Shown: positions 17,189 through 25,717, counted from the stretch's first letter. The stretch is 64,000 bases of DNA from Roseateles sp. (GCF_019237615.1 NZ_JAFAGT010000053.1:17949-81948), one strand, 5' to 3'. Program-made: numbers and translations. The notes: generated by a model not told the origin, from the sequence alone.

Positions 17189-17758
17189 ATGCCCAGCGCC
17201 CCCCGCGACGTCGCGCAGATCCGTTTGGACAACGCGATGCGGCTGTTCGAAGAGTTCGTCAGCGCCACTGTCAAACATGCCGATGCGGCCACCTTGCGTG
17301 GCCTGGAGCGTCGTTTTGCCGAAAGGCTGCAGATCCAGCCAAGCTACTGGAGCCAGATCAAGGGCCGCTCCCGCCAGATCGGCGAACGCCTGGCGCGCCA
17401 GTTCGAGCAGCTCTGCCACAAGCCCCCCGGCTGGATGGACCTGGAGCACGGCGCCCTGGCCACTGGGGCTCCGCCTGCCATGGCGGGCGGAGCCGCGGCA
17501 CCCACGGCGGTCGAGGCGCCGCCCAGTCAGCCGCAGGACGACGACGAGCGCTTCATCATCGGTCTGGTGCTGACCTATTACCGCCGCCATCCGCAGCGCG
17601 CCCGCACGCGGCTGCTGGACCTGCTGGGCGAGGTGCTGACGCCCAGCACCCCGCCGCCGCCCGCGCCCAAGGCCGCCGCGCCCAGCCCGCAGGCCGAGCT
17701 GGACGAGTGGCGCCGCCTGCAGGCCGGCATCGCCCCGCTCAAGCCCAAGAAGCGCTAA
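17189..17758 (+). CDS. Probable HTH (Cro/CI-like) DNA-binding protein
   Basis: The 189-residue protein has an N-terminal helical region with a pattern typical of phage-repressor-like HTH domains: QPSYWSQIKGRSRQIGERLA followed by KPPGWMD (about 51-86). The middle is low complexity, a second helical block follows (DERFIIGLVLTYYRRHP, about 117-145), and the Pro/Ala/Lys-rich C-terminus ends in KPKKR. A DNA-binding role is inferred. ATG 17189 is chosen over an in-frame TTG at 17180. TTTATCATT (17173-17181) lies immediately upstream and recurs at 17918, ahead of the next small gene, so the protein may act on both sites. Confidence 0.65.
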   Translation: MPSAPRDVAQIRLDNAMRLFEEFVSATVKHADAATLRGLERRFAERLQIQPSYWSQIKGRSRQIGERLARQFEQLCHKPPGWMDLEHGALATGAPPAMAGGAAAPTAVEAPPSQPQDDDERFIIGLVLTYYRRHPQRARTRLLDLLGEVLTPSTPPPPAPKAAAPSPQAELDEWRRLQAGIAPLKPKKR

Positions 17759-17896
17759 GGCCGGGCCGAGTACGGCGCCTGCGCGCTGCCCGACGCGGAT
17801 GAAGGCCTGGCGGCCTGCAAACCGGCCGGATTGATCCTGCGCATCCATCATTGGATGGCGCCAATGCCTCATGTCAGGGGTGTTGGATAAAAACCG

Positions 17897-17934
17897 CTTG
17901 CGCAAGAGCAACGTTTGTTTATCATTTGCGCAAG
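17897..17934 (+). promoter_or_regulatory. AT-rich promoter-like island with paired palindromes
   Basis: The space 17759-18115 has no gene; this is its one AT-rich part. CTTGCGCAAG (17897-17906) is a perfect palindrome, and TTTGCGCAAG (17925-17934) repeats its core TTGCGCAA, centres 28 bp apart. Between them lies a promoter-like pair: TTGCGC (17898-17903), 16 nt, TATCAT (17920-17925). A repressor bound at both palindromes would cover it. The next gene start is at 18116. Function is inferred. Confidence 0.45.
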
Positions 17935-18115
17935 TCGTGATGCAGAAGTCCCCGGGCATCGCGGCGAGGTCGCACACCCCCAGCCCGACCGCCCGGCCCG
18001 CCTGTCTCGAGCGCAGGCCCCGGGCACCAGAACCTTTTCGCGCAAAAGCCGACCCATCCGGGTCGAGCCGCTGCATTGCCCGCCGTGCCGTGCACGGCAT
18101 CTACCGGAGCACGCC

Positions 18116-18307
18116 ATGCCCCAGTTCACCTCCCCGCGTCCCATGCAGTTGAACCTGCGCAAACCGCGCAATCCGCTCGTCGCACCGGCATTGAAACGCC
18201 AGGCCGGCCGGCACCAGAGCCCGCAAGACGCCCGCGCCCGGCGCCAGCAGGCCCGCCTGGACCTGCGACGCCTGCTGCGCGAACGCTTCCCCGACGACAG
18301 CCCCTGA
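18116..18307 (+). CDS. Small basic protein, unknown function (63 aa)
   Basis: The frame from ATG 18116 encodes a strongly basic peptide rich in Arg, Lys, Gln and Ala (MQLNLRKPRNPLVAPALKRQ, then RRQQARLDLRRLLRERFPDD). CCGGAGC lies ahead at ribosome-site distance, and third positions are GC-biased. Its charge would suit binding nucleic acid, but there is no known domain. The AT-rich palindrome island lies about 180 nt upstream. Confidence 0.5.
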   Translation: MPQFTSPRPMQLNLRKPRNPLVAPALKRQAGRHQSPQDARARRQQARLDLRRLLRERFPDDSP

Positions 18308-18379
18308 ACAGACCTCGCCGCCCGCCCTTCATCCATGGTTGATCCATGTCATGAGGGCCGGCTGCCCAAGGAGATCCTC

Positions 18380-18616
18380 ATGAGATTGATCGAACTGAGC
18401 GGCCCCGATGCCGCCGAAACCCACGCCGCCTGGGTCCGCCGCTGGACCCGGGTCAAGCGCGCAGCGCGCGCCATCCGGCTGGTGTTCTCGCCCGCCTACC
18501 GGCGCCGCCGCGCCCGCAGCCACCTGGAGTTCTACGCCGAGGCCGGAGCGCCCGAAGGGGCGCTCTACGCCGACGGCCGGCTCACCGCACAGCTGGACGG
18601 CGTGCGCAGGCTGTGA
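18380..18616 (+). CDS. Small basic protein, unknown function (78 aa)
   Basis: A strong ribosome site, AAGGAG (18368-18373), precedes ATG 18380. The product is Arg-rich (WVRRWTRVKRAARAIRLVFS, YRRRRARSHLEFYAEAG) with a more acidic or neutral C-terminus. There is no signal peptide or membrane helix. I do not recognise the family. It follows the other small basic protein in the same direction, about 70 nt away. Confidence 0.6.
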   Translation: MRLIELSGPDAAETHAAWVRRWTRVKRAARAIRLVFSPAYRRRRARSHLEFYAEAGAPEGALYADGRLTAQLDGVRRL

Positions 18617-18684
18617 ACTGAGGCCGAAATGGGGGTCGCATGCGACGAGCATGCGGCCCCTCGTCGTCCTAGCATCGGGTCATC

Positions 18685-19527
18685 ATGCCCGACCGCCTGC
18701 GCATCACCGCCCCGCTACCCAGCCTAGACGCCTGGGTCGACGCCTTCGCCCGGGCCGAGATCCCGGTGCTGGCCGAGACGGCCGAGGCGCTGGAGCTGAT
18801 GCGCGCGACCGAGGACGCCGTCGACGCCCGCAACCTGGGCGAGATGATGGCCACCGACCCGCTGATGACGCTGAAGGTGCTGGTCCATGCCAGCGAGCAG
18901 CGCCGCGGCCGCAGTGCCGGGCTGCGCGCCGACGCAGAGACGGTGACCGCGGCCCTGGTGCTGCTGGGCATCTCGCCCTTCTTCCGCGACTTCGGGGCCC
19001 AGCCGACGCTGGAGACGGCGCTGGCCGAGCATGAGGAGGCCCTGCTGGGCCTGTCGCGCGTGATGCAGCGCGCCGAGCGTGCCTCCCGCTATGCGTTGGG
19101 CTTCGCGGCCCACCGCGCCGACCCCGACGCCGCCGTCATCCACAGCGCCGCATTGCTGCGTGACTTCGCCGAGATGCTGCTGTGGGTGCACGCGCCCGAG
19201 CTGGCGCTGCAGATCGCCGCGCTGCAGCAGGACGACCGCCATCTGCGCAGCGCCACCGCACAGCGCCAGGTGCTGGGCATCGTGCTGGCCGACCTGGAGC
19301 AGGCGCTGATGCTGCGCTGGCATCTGCCGGAACTGCTCACGCGCATCACCAGCGACAAGGACGGACGCGACCCGCAGGTGCGCTGCGTCCAGCTCGCCGT
19401 GCGGCTGGCACGGCACACGGCTCGGGGCTGGGACGACGCCGCCGTGCCGGACGACCTGCGCGACATCGCCGAGCTGCTCAATCTCAGCGAGCCCCATACC
19501 CTCAAGCTGCTGCACGAGTTCGACTGA
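18685..19527 (+). CDS. HDOD-domain signalling protein
   Basis: This 280-residue, all-helical protein has the HDOD pattern: IPVLAETAEALELM, LGEMMATDPLMTLKVLVHAS, VTAALVLLGISPFFRDFG, and HSAALLRDFAEMLLWVHAPELA. HDOD is an HD-related output domain lacking metal-binding residues; it links c-di-GMP or two-component signals to motility or stress output. It stands alone here without receiver or GGDEF domain. Upstream, GTCCTAGC (18666-18673) resembles the GTCCTACA element but lies only 11 nt before the start. It converges with the Lrp gene, 18 nt apart. Confidence 0.82.
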   Translation: MPDRLRITAPLPSLDAWVDAFARAEIPVLAETAEALELMRATEDAVDARNLGEMMATDPLMTLKVLVHASEQRRGRSAGLRADAETVTAALVLLGISPFFRDFGAQPTLETALAEHEEALLGLSRVMQRAERASRYALGFAAHRADPDAAVIHSAALLRDFAEMLLWVHAPELALQIAALQQDDRHLRSATAQRQVLGIVLADLEQALMLRWHLPELLTRITSDKDGRDPQVRCVQLAVRLARHTARGWDDAAVPDDLRDIAELLNLSEPHTLKLLHEFD

Positions 19528-19545
19528 GCGGGCTGCGAGCCGGCC

Positions 19546-20028
19546 TCAGACCGGCAAAGCCGTCGTGTTCTTCAGCCGCTCCAGCACGAAGCTGGTCTTG
19601 CAGTCCTGCACGCTGGGGTGCATCAGCAGCGTGTCGCTGATGAAGCGGGCGTAATGCTGCATGTCCTGCACCAGCACGCGCAGCAGGTAGTCCATCTCGC
19701 CGGTCAGCGCCGCGCACTCCACCACCTCGGGCCAGGTCTGCACCGCGGCGCGGAACAGGTCTCGCGGGTTGCGCAGCGGGTTGTCGGTCTGCTTCTCCAG
19801 TCTGACGTTGATGTATGCCGTCAGCCCCAGGCCCACGCGCTCGGGCGGCACCAGGGCCACGTAGGCAGCAATGACGCCCGCCTCCTCCAGCCGTCGCACG
19901 CGGCGCAGCACGGCGGACGAGGACAGGCCCACCTCGCCGGCCAGCGCGTCGTAGGTGACACGGCCGTCCTGCTGCAGCGCACGCAGGATGCGGCGGTCTA
20001 TGGCATCGAGCTCGATAACAGCTTCCAT
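19546..20028 (-). CDS. Lrp/AsnC-family transcriptional regulator
   Basis: The 160-residue protein has the AsnC-type winged HTH (LDAIDRRILRALQQDGR, LAGEVGLSSSAVLRRVRRLE; residues 6-55) and a RAM ligand domain (about 70-155; LTGEMDYLLRVLVQDMQHY). Lrp-type regulators sense amino acids. The gene is divergent from hpd, and the 117-bp space carries nested inverted repeats, so it probably controls tyrosine/phenylalanine degradation and itself. ATG 20028 is chosen; in-frame codons further upstream would run through the repeat region. Confidence 0.9.
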   Translation of the reverse strand: MEAVIELDAIDRRILRALQQDGRVTYDALAGEVGLSSSAVLRRVRRLEEAGVIAAYVALVPPERVGLGLTAYINVRLEKQTDNPLRNPRDLFRAAVQTWPEVVECAALTGEMDYLLRVLVQDMQHYARFISDTLLMHPSVQDCKTSFVLERLKNTTALPV

Positions 20029-20035
20029 GAGCTGT

Positions 20036-20113
20036 ATTTTGCAGTTTCTATGCATATCCATGTCATGTGACGCCGACATTTGCATGAAAACTGCGCCGTT
20101 CACGCCGCAAAAT
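20036..20113. promoter_or_regulatory. Nested inverted repeats between lrp-type gene and hpd
   Basis: GCAGTTTCTATGCAT (20041-20055) and TTGCATGAAAACTGC (20080-20094) are inverted copies matching at 12 of 15 positions. Outside them ATTTTGC (20036-20042) mirrors GCAAAAT (20107-20113). The whole is AT-rich against the GC-rich genome. The arrangement fits multimeric Lrp-family binding in a divergent control region. Confidence 0.55.
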
Positions 20114-20145
20114 TTCTGGTTTCAGACATTTACTGCGAGACAGAC

Positions 20146-21282
20146 ATGGCCAAGTTCACCCCCTGGGACAACCCCATGGGCACCGACGGTTTCGAGTTCA
20201 TCGAGTTCGCTGCGCCGGACCCGGCCGCTCTCGGTCAGCTGTTCAAGACCATGGGCTTCACGGCCGTGGCCCGGCATCGCCACAAGAACGTGACGCTGTA
20301 CCGCCAGGGCGGCGTCAACTTCATCATCAACGCCGAGACGGACTCGTTCGCGCAGCGCTTCGCGCGCCTGCACGGCCCGTCGATCTGCGCCATCGCCTTC
20401 CGCGTCGACAACGCCGCCCACGCCTACCAGCGCGCGCTGGAGCTAGGCGCCTGGGGTTTCGACAACAAGGCTGGCCCGATGGAGTTGAACATCCCGGCCA
20501 TCAAGGGCATAGGCGACTCACTGATCTATTTCGTCGACCGCTGGCAGGGCAAGGGCGGCGCCAAGGCCGGCGCCATCGGCAACATCTCGATCTATGACGT
20601 GGACTTCGTGCCCGTGCTGGACGCGGCCGGCCAGCCGGTGGACCCCAACCCGGCGGGTCATGGCCTGACCGAGATCGACCACCTGACGCACAACGTCTTC
20701 CGCGGCCGCATGAAGGAATGGTCGGAGTTCTACGAGCGCTTCTTCAACTTCCGCGAGGTGCGCTACTTCGACATCGAGGGCAAGCTGACCGGCCTCAAGT
20801 CCAAGGCCATGACCAGCCCCTGCGGCAAGATCCGCATCCCCATCAACGAGAGCTCGGACGACAAGAGCCAGATTGCCGAGTACCTGGACCTGTACCACGG
20901 CGAGGGCATCCAGCATGTGGCGCTGGGCACAACCGACATCTACGCCACCGTCGAGGGCATGAAGAACGGCGGCGTGGTGTTCCAGGACACGATAGACACC
21001 TATTTCGACCTCATCGACAAGCGTCTGCCGGGCCATGGCGAGAAGGTTGACGAACTGCGCCGCCTGCGCATCCTCATCGACGGCGCCACCCATCTGGGCG
21101 TGGACAATGAACTGCTGCTGCAGATCTTCACGAAGGAGGTCATCGGCCCGATCTTCTTCGAGCTGATCCAGCGCAAGGGCAACGAGGGCTTCGGCGAGGG
21201 CAACTTCAAGGCGCTGTTCGAAAGCATCGAGCTGGATCAGATCCGCCGAGGCGTGCTGAAGGACGACACCAAGGCGGTCTGA
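20146..21282 (+). CDS. hpd: 4-Hydroxyphenylpyruvate dioxygenase
   Basis: The 378-residue enzyme matches HPPD throughout. Iron ligands are seen as His179 (IDHLTHNV), His257 (GIQHVALGT) and Glu339 (FFELIQRKG), with the C-terminal FGEGNFKALFESIE helix. It converts 4-hydroxyphenylpyruvate plus oxygen to homogentisate in the cytosol, in tyrosine and phenylalanine catabolism. No other homogentisate gene lies in the window. Its 3' end overlaps the convergent lipase gene by 46 nt. The divergent Lrp-type regulator is the likely controller. ATG 20146 is chosen because MAKFTPWDNPMGTDGFEFIE is the usual family start. Confidence 0.95.
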   Translation: MAKFTPWDNPMGTDGFEFIEFAAPDPAALGQLFKTMGFTAVARHRHKNVTLYRQGGVNFIINAETDSFAQRFARLHGPSICAIAFRVDNAAHAYQRALELGAWGFDNKAGPMELNIPAIKGIGDSLIYFVDRWQGKGGAKAGAIGNISIYDVDFVPVLDAAGQPVDPNPAGHGLTEIDHLTHNVFRGRMKEWSEFYERFFNFREVRYFDIEGKLTGLKSKAMTSPCGKIRIPINESSDDKSQIAEYLDLYHGEGIQHVALGTTDIYATVEGMKNGGVVFQDTIDTYFDLIDKRLPGHGEKVDELRRLRILIDGATHLGVDNELLLQIFTKEVIGPIFFELIQRKGNEGFGEGNFKALFESIELDQIRRGVLKDDTKAV

Positions 21283-22103
21283 AAGATCGCCCAAGCGCGG
21301 GCGTCGTTGACCAGGCCCACATGGCCCACCGCGTCGATGCGGTGGGCGGTGCCGCCCGGCTGCACCGCCGTCAACGCAGGCATCACCATCTGGTCGCATG
21401 GCGTCCAGACGCAGGCCACGCGCGGCAGCGGCGGCAGGGCCTTTATCCACTCGCACTGCCGGCGCATCTGCCGTGCGTTGTACGCTGGCGAGAACGCCGC
21501 CAGCAGCGTGCCGCCATGCGGCGTACCCAGCGTGACGACCTGGGGCGCCTCCCCGCCGCCGAACTTGCGCCACCAAGCCCGCACGGCCACGCCGCCCATG
21601 CTGTGGCAGACGATCACGGGCATGCGCCCGGTCAGTGCGCGCAGGCGCTGCACCGCCTGCTCAATGGGCTCGGCGTAGGCGTCGATGCTGCCAAAGGCAG
21701 GCTCCAGGCTGGGCGCGACGAAGGCCAGGCCCGGCTGGCGGCGCAGCCGCGCCATCCACGGATTCCAGAACGCCCGGTTGCAGCTGAAGCCGTGCACCAG
21801 CAACACGCCTACCTCCGCCTGCGCCGGCAGCAGGTCGGGTTCGGCGTGGGTGCGCCAGGGCTGGCGCCATCCAAAGCTCAGTTCCGTCGCCATCACCTCC
21901 CTGCCCCAGGCTTGCAACAGTTCACCCCAGCCGGGCCGGTCGGCGCCGCGGTTGATCCAGCGCAGCACCGCAAACGAAGGCAGCAGAAGCAACGGGTAGG
22001 CGAAGTAGGCCGCCAGCCCCCAGGGCCAGCCGAAGCGCCAGCCCACGGCGATGCCGATCAACCAACGGATGAAGAACCAGGCTCTCTGCAGTCGCGCATT
22101 CAT
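21237..22103 (-). CDS. Alpha/beta-hydrolase (lipase/esterase-like)
   Basis: The 288-residue protein starts with two hydrophobic segments (WFFIRWLIGIAVGWRF, LAAYFAYPLLLLPSFAV) and then an alpha/beta-hydrolase fold: oxyanion motif LLVHGFSCNRAFW, nucleophile elbow VCHSMGGVA (Cys in place of the usual first Gly), GTPHGG, an Asp in TPCDQMV and His in VGHVGLV. This resembles triacylglycerol lipases or acyltransferase-like esterases attached to the membrane. The substrate is unknown. The 3' end overlaps hpd. Confidence 0.75.
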   Translation of the reverse strand: MNARLQRAWFFIRWLIGIAVGWRFGWPWGLAAYFAYPLLLLPSFAVLRWINRGADRPGWGELLQAWGREVMATELSFGWRQPWRTHAEPDLLPAQAEVGVLLVHGFSCNRAFWNPWMARLRRQPGLAFVAPSLEPAFGSIDAYAEPIEQAVQRLRALTGRMPVIVCHSMGGVAVRAWWRKFGGGEAPQVVTLGTPHGGTLLAAFSPAYNARQMRRQCEWIKALPPLPRVACVWTPCDQMVMPALTAVQPGGTAHRIDAVGHVGLVNDARAWAIFQTALVSSFSTPRRI

Positions 22104-22147
22104 CGAGTCAGTCTAAGGCCCGCTCCAGGGCGAGAATCGATTCGTCC

Positions 22148-22825
22148 ATGAACCCATCGAGTGCCGAATCCCTGCTGAAGGAGCTGCGCGCCGTCGACGC
22201 CGAGCGCGCCCGCCGTGCCGCCGACCCCGAACTCGATGCCCGCGTGCACGCGCTCAAGACCTGGCAGCAGCGCCGCTTCGCCGACACCTATGCCGACCTG
22301 CTGGCCAGCCCGCGCTACGAGGCGGCGACGCGCTTCTTCCTGCACGAGCTGTACGGCCCGGGCGACTACCGCCAGCGCGATGCCCAGTTCGCCCGCGTCG
22401 TCCCGACGCTGACCCGCCTGTTCCCTGCAGAGGTCGTCGACACCGTCGCCCGGCTGGCGCGCCTGCATGCGCTGTCCGAGCACCTGGACACGCGCCTGGC
22501 GGAGCACCTGCTGTCCGCTGACATCACGCCCACCGAGTACGCCATTGCCTGGCGCGCCTGCGGCGAGCCGGCTTCGCGCCAGCGCCAGATCGACCTGACG
22601 ATGGCGGTGGGCGAGTCACTGGACCGGCTGACGGCAAAGCCGCTGTTGCGCCAGACACTGCGGCTGATGCGAGGCCCGGCACAGGTGGCGGGCCTGGGCA
22701 CGCTCCAGGCCTTCCTCGAGAGCGGTTTCGACACCTTCCGCGCGATGCGCGGGGCCGCGGAGTTCCTGGCCACCGTCAGGCAGCGCGAGGAAGCAATGGC
22801 CCGGACCCTGTTCGGCAGCGGCTGA
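22148..22825 (+). CDS. Conserved hypothetical helical protein
   Basis: The 225-residue, all-helical protein has a marked motif FFLHELYGPGDYRQRDAQFA followed by RVVPTLTRLFP (about 63-93). I recall this from unannotated proteins in Burkholderiales and Pseudomonas but know of no function. It has no signal peptide or membrane helix. It lies upstream of the acyl-CoA ligase gene in the same direction, 94 nt apart, and is divergent from the lipase (44 nt apart). Confidence 0.7.
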   Translation: MNPSSAESLLKELRAVDAERARRAADPELDARVHALKTWQQRRFADTYADLLASPRYEAATRFFLHELYGPGDYRQRDAQFARVVPTLTRLFPAEVVDTVARLARLHALSEHLDTRLAEHLLSADITPTEYAIAWRACGEPASRQRQIDLTMAVGESLDRLTAKPLLRQTLRLMRGPAQVAGLGTLQAFLESGFDTFRAMRGAAEFLATVRQREEAMARTLFGSG

Positions 22826-22919
22826 AGGCCTTGTCGCCGCGGCGACGTAGGGCAAGTCCCCTAGGCGGGGGACACGTGGCAACCCAAGATCAGCGACCTT
22901 CTCCCGCCGAGGCCTGCCG

Positions 22920-24671
22920 ATGACCGCCGCCGCTGCCACCCTGGATGACGCCCCCGTGCTGAGCCCACGCGACAAGCCCTGGCTGACCAGCTATCCGGCC
23001 GGCGTGCCGGCGCAGGTCGACACTGGCGCCCACGGCTCGCTGGTGGACCTGCTGAGCGAGGCTTTCCGCCAGCATGCCCAGCGCGATGCGGCCATCTGCA
23101 TGGGCCAGCGCCTGCGTTTCGCCGAGGTCGACCGGCTGTCCACCCAGCTCGGCGCCTGGCTGCAGGCCCAGGGGCTGAAGCAGGGCGACCGCGTCGCCCT
23201 CATGATGCCCAACCTGCTGCAGTACCCGGTGGCCATCGCGGCCGTACTGCGCGCGGGCTTCGTCGTCGTGAACGTCAACCCGCTGTACACGCCGCGCGAG
23301 CTCGAGCACCAGCTGAAGGACTCCGGCGCCCGCGCCATCATCGTGCTGGAGAACTTCGCCCACACGCTGTCGGAGGTCATCGCTGCCACCGACGTGCGGC
23401 ATGTGGTGCTGGCGTCCATGGGCGACCTGCTGAACTGGTGGAAGGGTCCGCTGATCAACTTCGCCGTGCGCCATGTGAAGAAGATGGTGCCGGAGTACCG
23501 CCTGCCCGTGGGCGAGGGCCGCACCGTCGTGCGCTTCAAGGAAGCGCTCGGCCACGGCGAGCGGCTGCGCCTTAAAAAGCCCGAGCTGGGCCCAGACGAC
23601 GTGGCCTTCCTGCAGTACACCGGCGGCACCACCGGCGTGTCCAAGGGGGCCACGCTGCTGCATCGCAACATCGTCGCCAACATCCTGCAGGTCGAGGCCT
23701 GGTTCCAGCCCATGCTGTCCAAGGTGCCCGGCTATGCGGACGGCAACGTGCAGTTCACCAACGTCTGCGCGCTGCCGCTGTATCACATCTTCGCGCTGAC
23801 GGCCTGCTTCATGCTCGGCGCGCGCATGGGCCACCTGAACATCCTGGTGCCCAACCCGCGCGACATCCCCGGCTTCATCGAGACGCTGCGCGGCCACAAG
23901 ATCCACATCTTCCCGGCCGTCAACACTCTCTTCAACGCGCTGGCCAACGAGCCCGGCTTCTCGCGGCTGGACTTCTCCGAGCTGGTCATCTCCAACGGCG
24001 GCGGCATGGCCGTTCAGCAGGCCACGGCCGAGAAATGGCTCAAGGTCACCGGCTGCCCGGTCGTGGAGGGCTACGGCCTGTCCGAGACCTCGCCGGTTGC
24101 CACCATCAACCCGCTGGACCAGCGTGCCTTCAACGGCAGCATAGGCCTGCCCATCCCGTCCACCGAGATCGCCATCCGCGACGACGACGGTCGCGACATG
24201 GCTCTGGGCGAGCGCGGCGAGATCTGCATCCGCGGCCCGCAGGTCATGGCCGGCTACTGGAAGCGGCCCGACGAGACCGCCAACGTCATGCATGCCGACG
24301 GCTTCTTCAAGAGCGGCGACGTCGGCATCATGGACGAGCGCGGCTATGTGCGCATCGTCGACCGCAAGAAGGACATGATCCTGGTCAGCGGCTTCAACGT
24401 CTACCCGACCGAGATCGAGCAGGTCGTCAACCTGCACCCCGGCGTGCTGGAGTGCGCCGCGGTGGGCGTGCCGGATGCCAAGTCCGGAGAGGCCGTCAAG
24501 CTCTTCGTCGTCAAGAGCGACCCGGCGCTGGCCGAGGAAGACCTGGCCGGCTATTGCAGCCAGCAGCTGACGGCCTACAAGCGCCCCAAGTTCATCGAGT
24601 TCCGCGACGAACTGCCCAAGAGCAACGTCGGCAAGATCCTGCGGCGCGAGCTCAGGACCAACAGCGCCTGA
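22920..24671 (+). CDS. fadD: Long-chain fatty acid-CoA ligase
   Basis: The 583-residue adenylate-forming enzyme has the AMP-binding signature YTGGTTGVSKGATLL, VEGYGLSETSP, the GYWKRPDET motif, the C-terminal hinge VDRKKDMILVSGFNVYPTEI and catalytic Lys in KSNVGKILRREL. The length and order fit FadD. It couples fatty acids to CoA using ATP, feeding beta-oxidation. ATG 22920 is the first codon of the frame. It is followed by a convergent lipoprotein gene. Confidence 0.92.
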   Translation: MTAAAATLDDAPVLSPRDKPWLTSYPAGVPAQVDTGAHGSLVDLLSEAFRQHAQRDAAICMGQRLRFAEVDRLSTQLGAWLQAQGLKQGDRVALMMPNLLQYPVAIAAVLRAGFVVVNVNPLYTPRELEHQLKDSGARAIIVLENFAHTLSEVIAATDVRHVVLASMGDLLNWWKGPLINFAVRHVKKMVPEYRLPVGEGRTVVRFKEALGHGERLRLKKPELGPDDVAFLQYTGGTTGVSKGATLLHRNIVANILQVEAWFQPMLSKVPGYADGNVQFTNVCALPLYHIFALTACFMLGARMGHLNILVPNPRDIPGFIETLRGHKIHIFPAVNTLFNALANEPGFSRLDFSELVISNGGGMAVQQATAEKWLKVTGCPVVEGYGLSETSPVATINPLDQRAFNGSIGLPIPSTEIAIRDDDGRDMALGERGEICIRGPQVMAGYWKRPDETANVMHADGFFKSGDVGIMDERGYVRIVDRKKDMILVSGFNVYPTEIEQVVNLHPGVLECAAVGVPDAKSGEAVKLFVVKSDPALAEEDLAGYCSQQLTAYKRPKFIEFRDELPKSNVGKILRRELRTNSA

Positions 24672-24757
24672 ATCCTCGCGGCATCGCGGCCGGCAACAGC
24701 CCTCAAGGGCCACCAGCGCCCAGGCCCGGCCCCCTTGCCCGGCGGGGCGCGGCGGGC

Positions 24758-25717
24758 TTAGAAGGGATTGTTCCGCGCGCGGCTCAGGTACATCGAGCCG
24801 ATGCGGCTCTGTGCATTGGGGCCCAGCAGCGTGTCGCCGGCCCACAGCCATTGCGAGGATGTGGCGTCGACCTGTAGCGTATTCGTCGTGCAGTCCTGCG
24901 GCGCGATGTCGGTACGGCAGGCCGCGTGGGTGACATCGGAGTAGCCGAAAGCAGACGGGTAGCGCACCATCTGCTGGATGGTTTCATCCGTCAGCACCAG
25001 GCCGATCAGGCGACCGTCGTTCAGCAGGTTCAGGCGCAGCGACGTGTTGAAGGCCGTGCTCAGGTCGTCCAGGAAGACGGCGCGGTCAATGTCGGTCTGC
25101 TGCGCCTTCTCCCTTTGGCCGAAGGGCGTCACGCCCACGTCGAAGATGGTGCTCACTACCACGCGGCCATTGGCGTTGGCGATGCGGTTGACCTGGTCGG
25201 CCAGCAGCTTGCCGCGCGCCTTGGCTTCGTTGATCAGCGAATCGCGGCTCTGCTGCGGGAACTGGCGGTACAGGTCCACGATGTCGTTGACGCCCACCAT
25301 GATGGACACCAGGTCCTTGGGACCGAAGCTGTCGTTGGACAGGTGCTGGTCGATCTTGTCGCGCACGTCGGCGACCTTGACGCCGGCCGCCGCGTACATG
25401 ATGCCCTGCGGCAGAGCTACGTAGTCGGCGTTGCACTGCGGGTAGACGAAGTTGAAGCCGCTGGCCAGCATCTGGCTCCAGACCGGGTTGAGCCGGCAGT
25501 CCACCAGTTGGGTGTCGGTGCTCAGGCCGTTGATCGTGTACTTCTTGCCGCTTTGCAGGATGGCGCCGCTCTCATCGCCGAACGTGATGATGCGAGTGGG
25601 CGCGAAGGGGTCGATCTGCTGCGTGCTGCCGCCGCCGCAGCCGGCGATCAGCGCGGCCGCCGCCACCGTGGCCAGCGCCAGGCCGCGCTTCAATTTCTGG
25701 GAGACAACACGTTGCAT
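24758..25717 (-). CDS. SGNH/GDSL-like lipoprotein with altered active site
   Basis: The 319-residue product has a lipoprotein signal ending LIAGC (Cys at about 27), then a SGNH-hydrolase-like layout: block I position TFGDESG, block III GVNDIVDLY, and C-terminal LWAGDTLLGPNAQ where family members have Asp-x-x-His. The block I Ser position is shifted (GDES rather than GDS) and the His is absent, so catalysis is doubtful. It may be a binding or structural relative in the envelope. Short Cys pairs (VDCR, YPQCN, AACR, QDCTT) could form disulfides. Confidence 0.7.
   Translation of the reverse strand: MQRVVSQKLKRGLALATVAAAALIAGCGGGSTQQIDPFAPTRIITFGDESGAILQSGKKYTINGLSTDTQLVDCRLNPVWSQMLASGFNFVYPQCNADYVALPQGIMYAAAGVKVADVRDKIDQHLSNDSFGPKDLVSIMVGVNDIVDLYRQFPQQSRDSLINEAKARGKLLADQVNRIANANGRVVVSTIFDVGVTPFGQREKAQQTDIDRAVFLDDLSTAFNTSLRLNLLNDGRLIGLVLTDETIQQMVRYPSAFGYSDVTHAACRTDIAPQDCTTNTLQVDATSSQWLWAGDTLLGPNAQSRIGSMYLSRARNNPF

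Noticed and set aside
18666..18673. GTCCTAGC before the HDOD gene as another copy of the octamer
   Set aside because: It differs at the last two bases and lies only 11 nt before the start codon, unlike the 80-115 nt spacing of the others.
24672..24757. GC-rich stretch between fadD and the lipoprotein gene as a bidirectional terminator
   Set aside because: No clean stem with a T-tract on either strand could be formed by reading.
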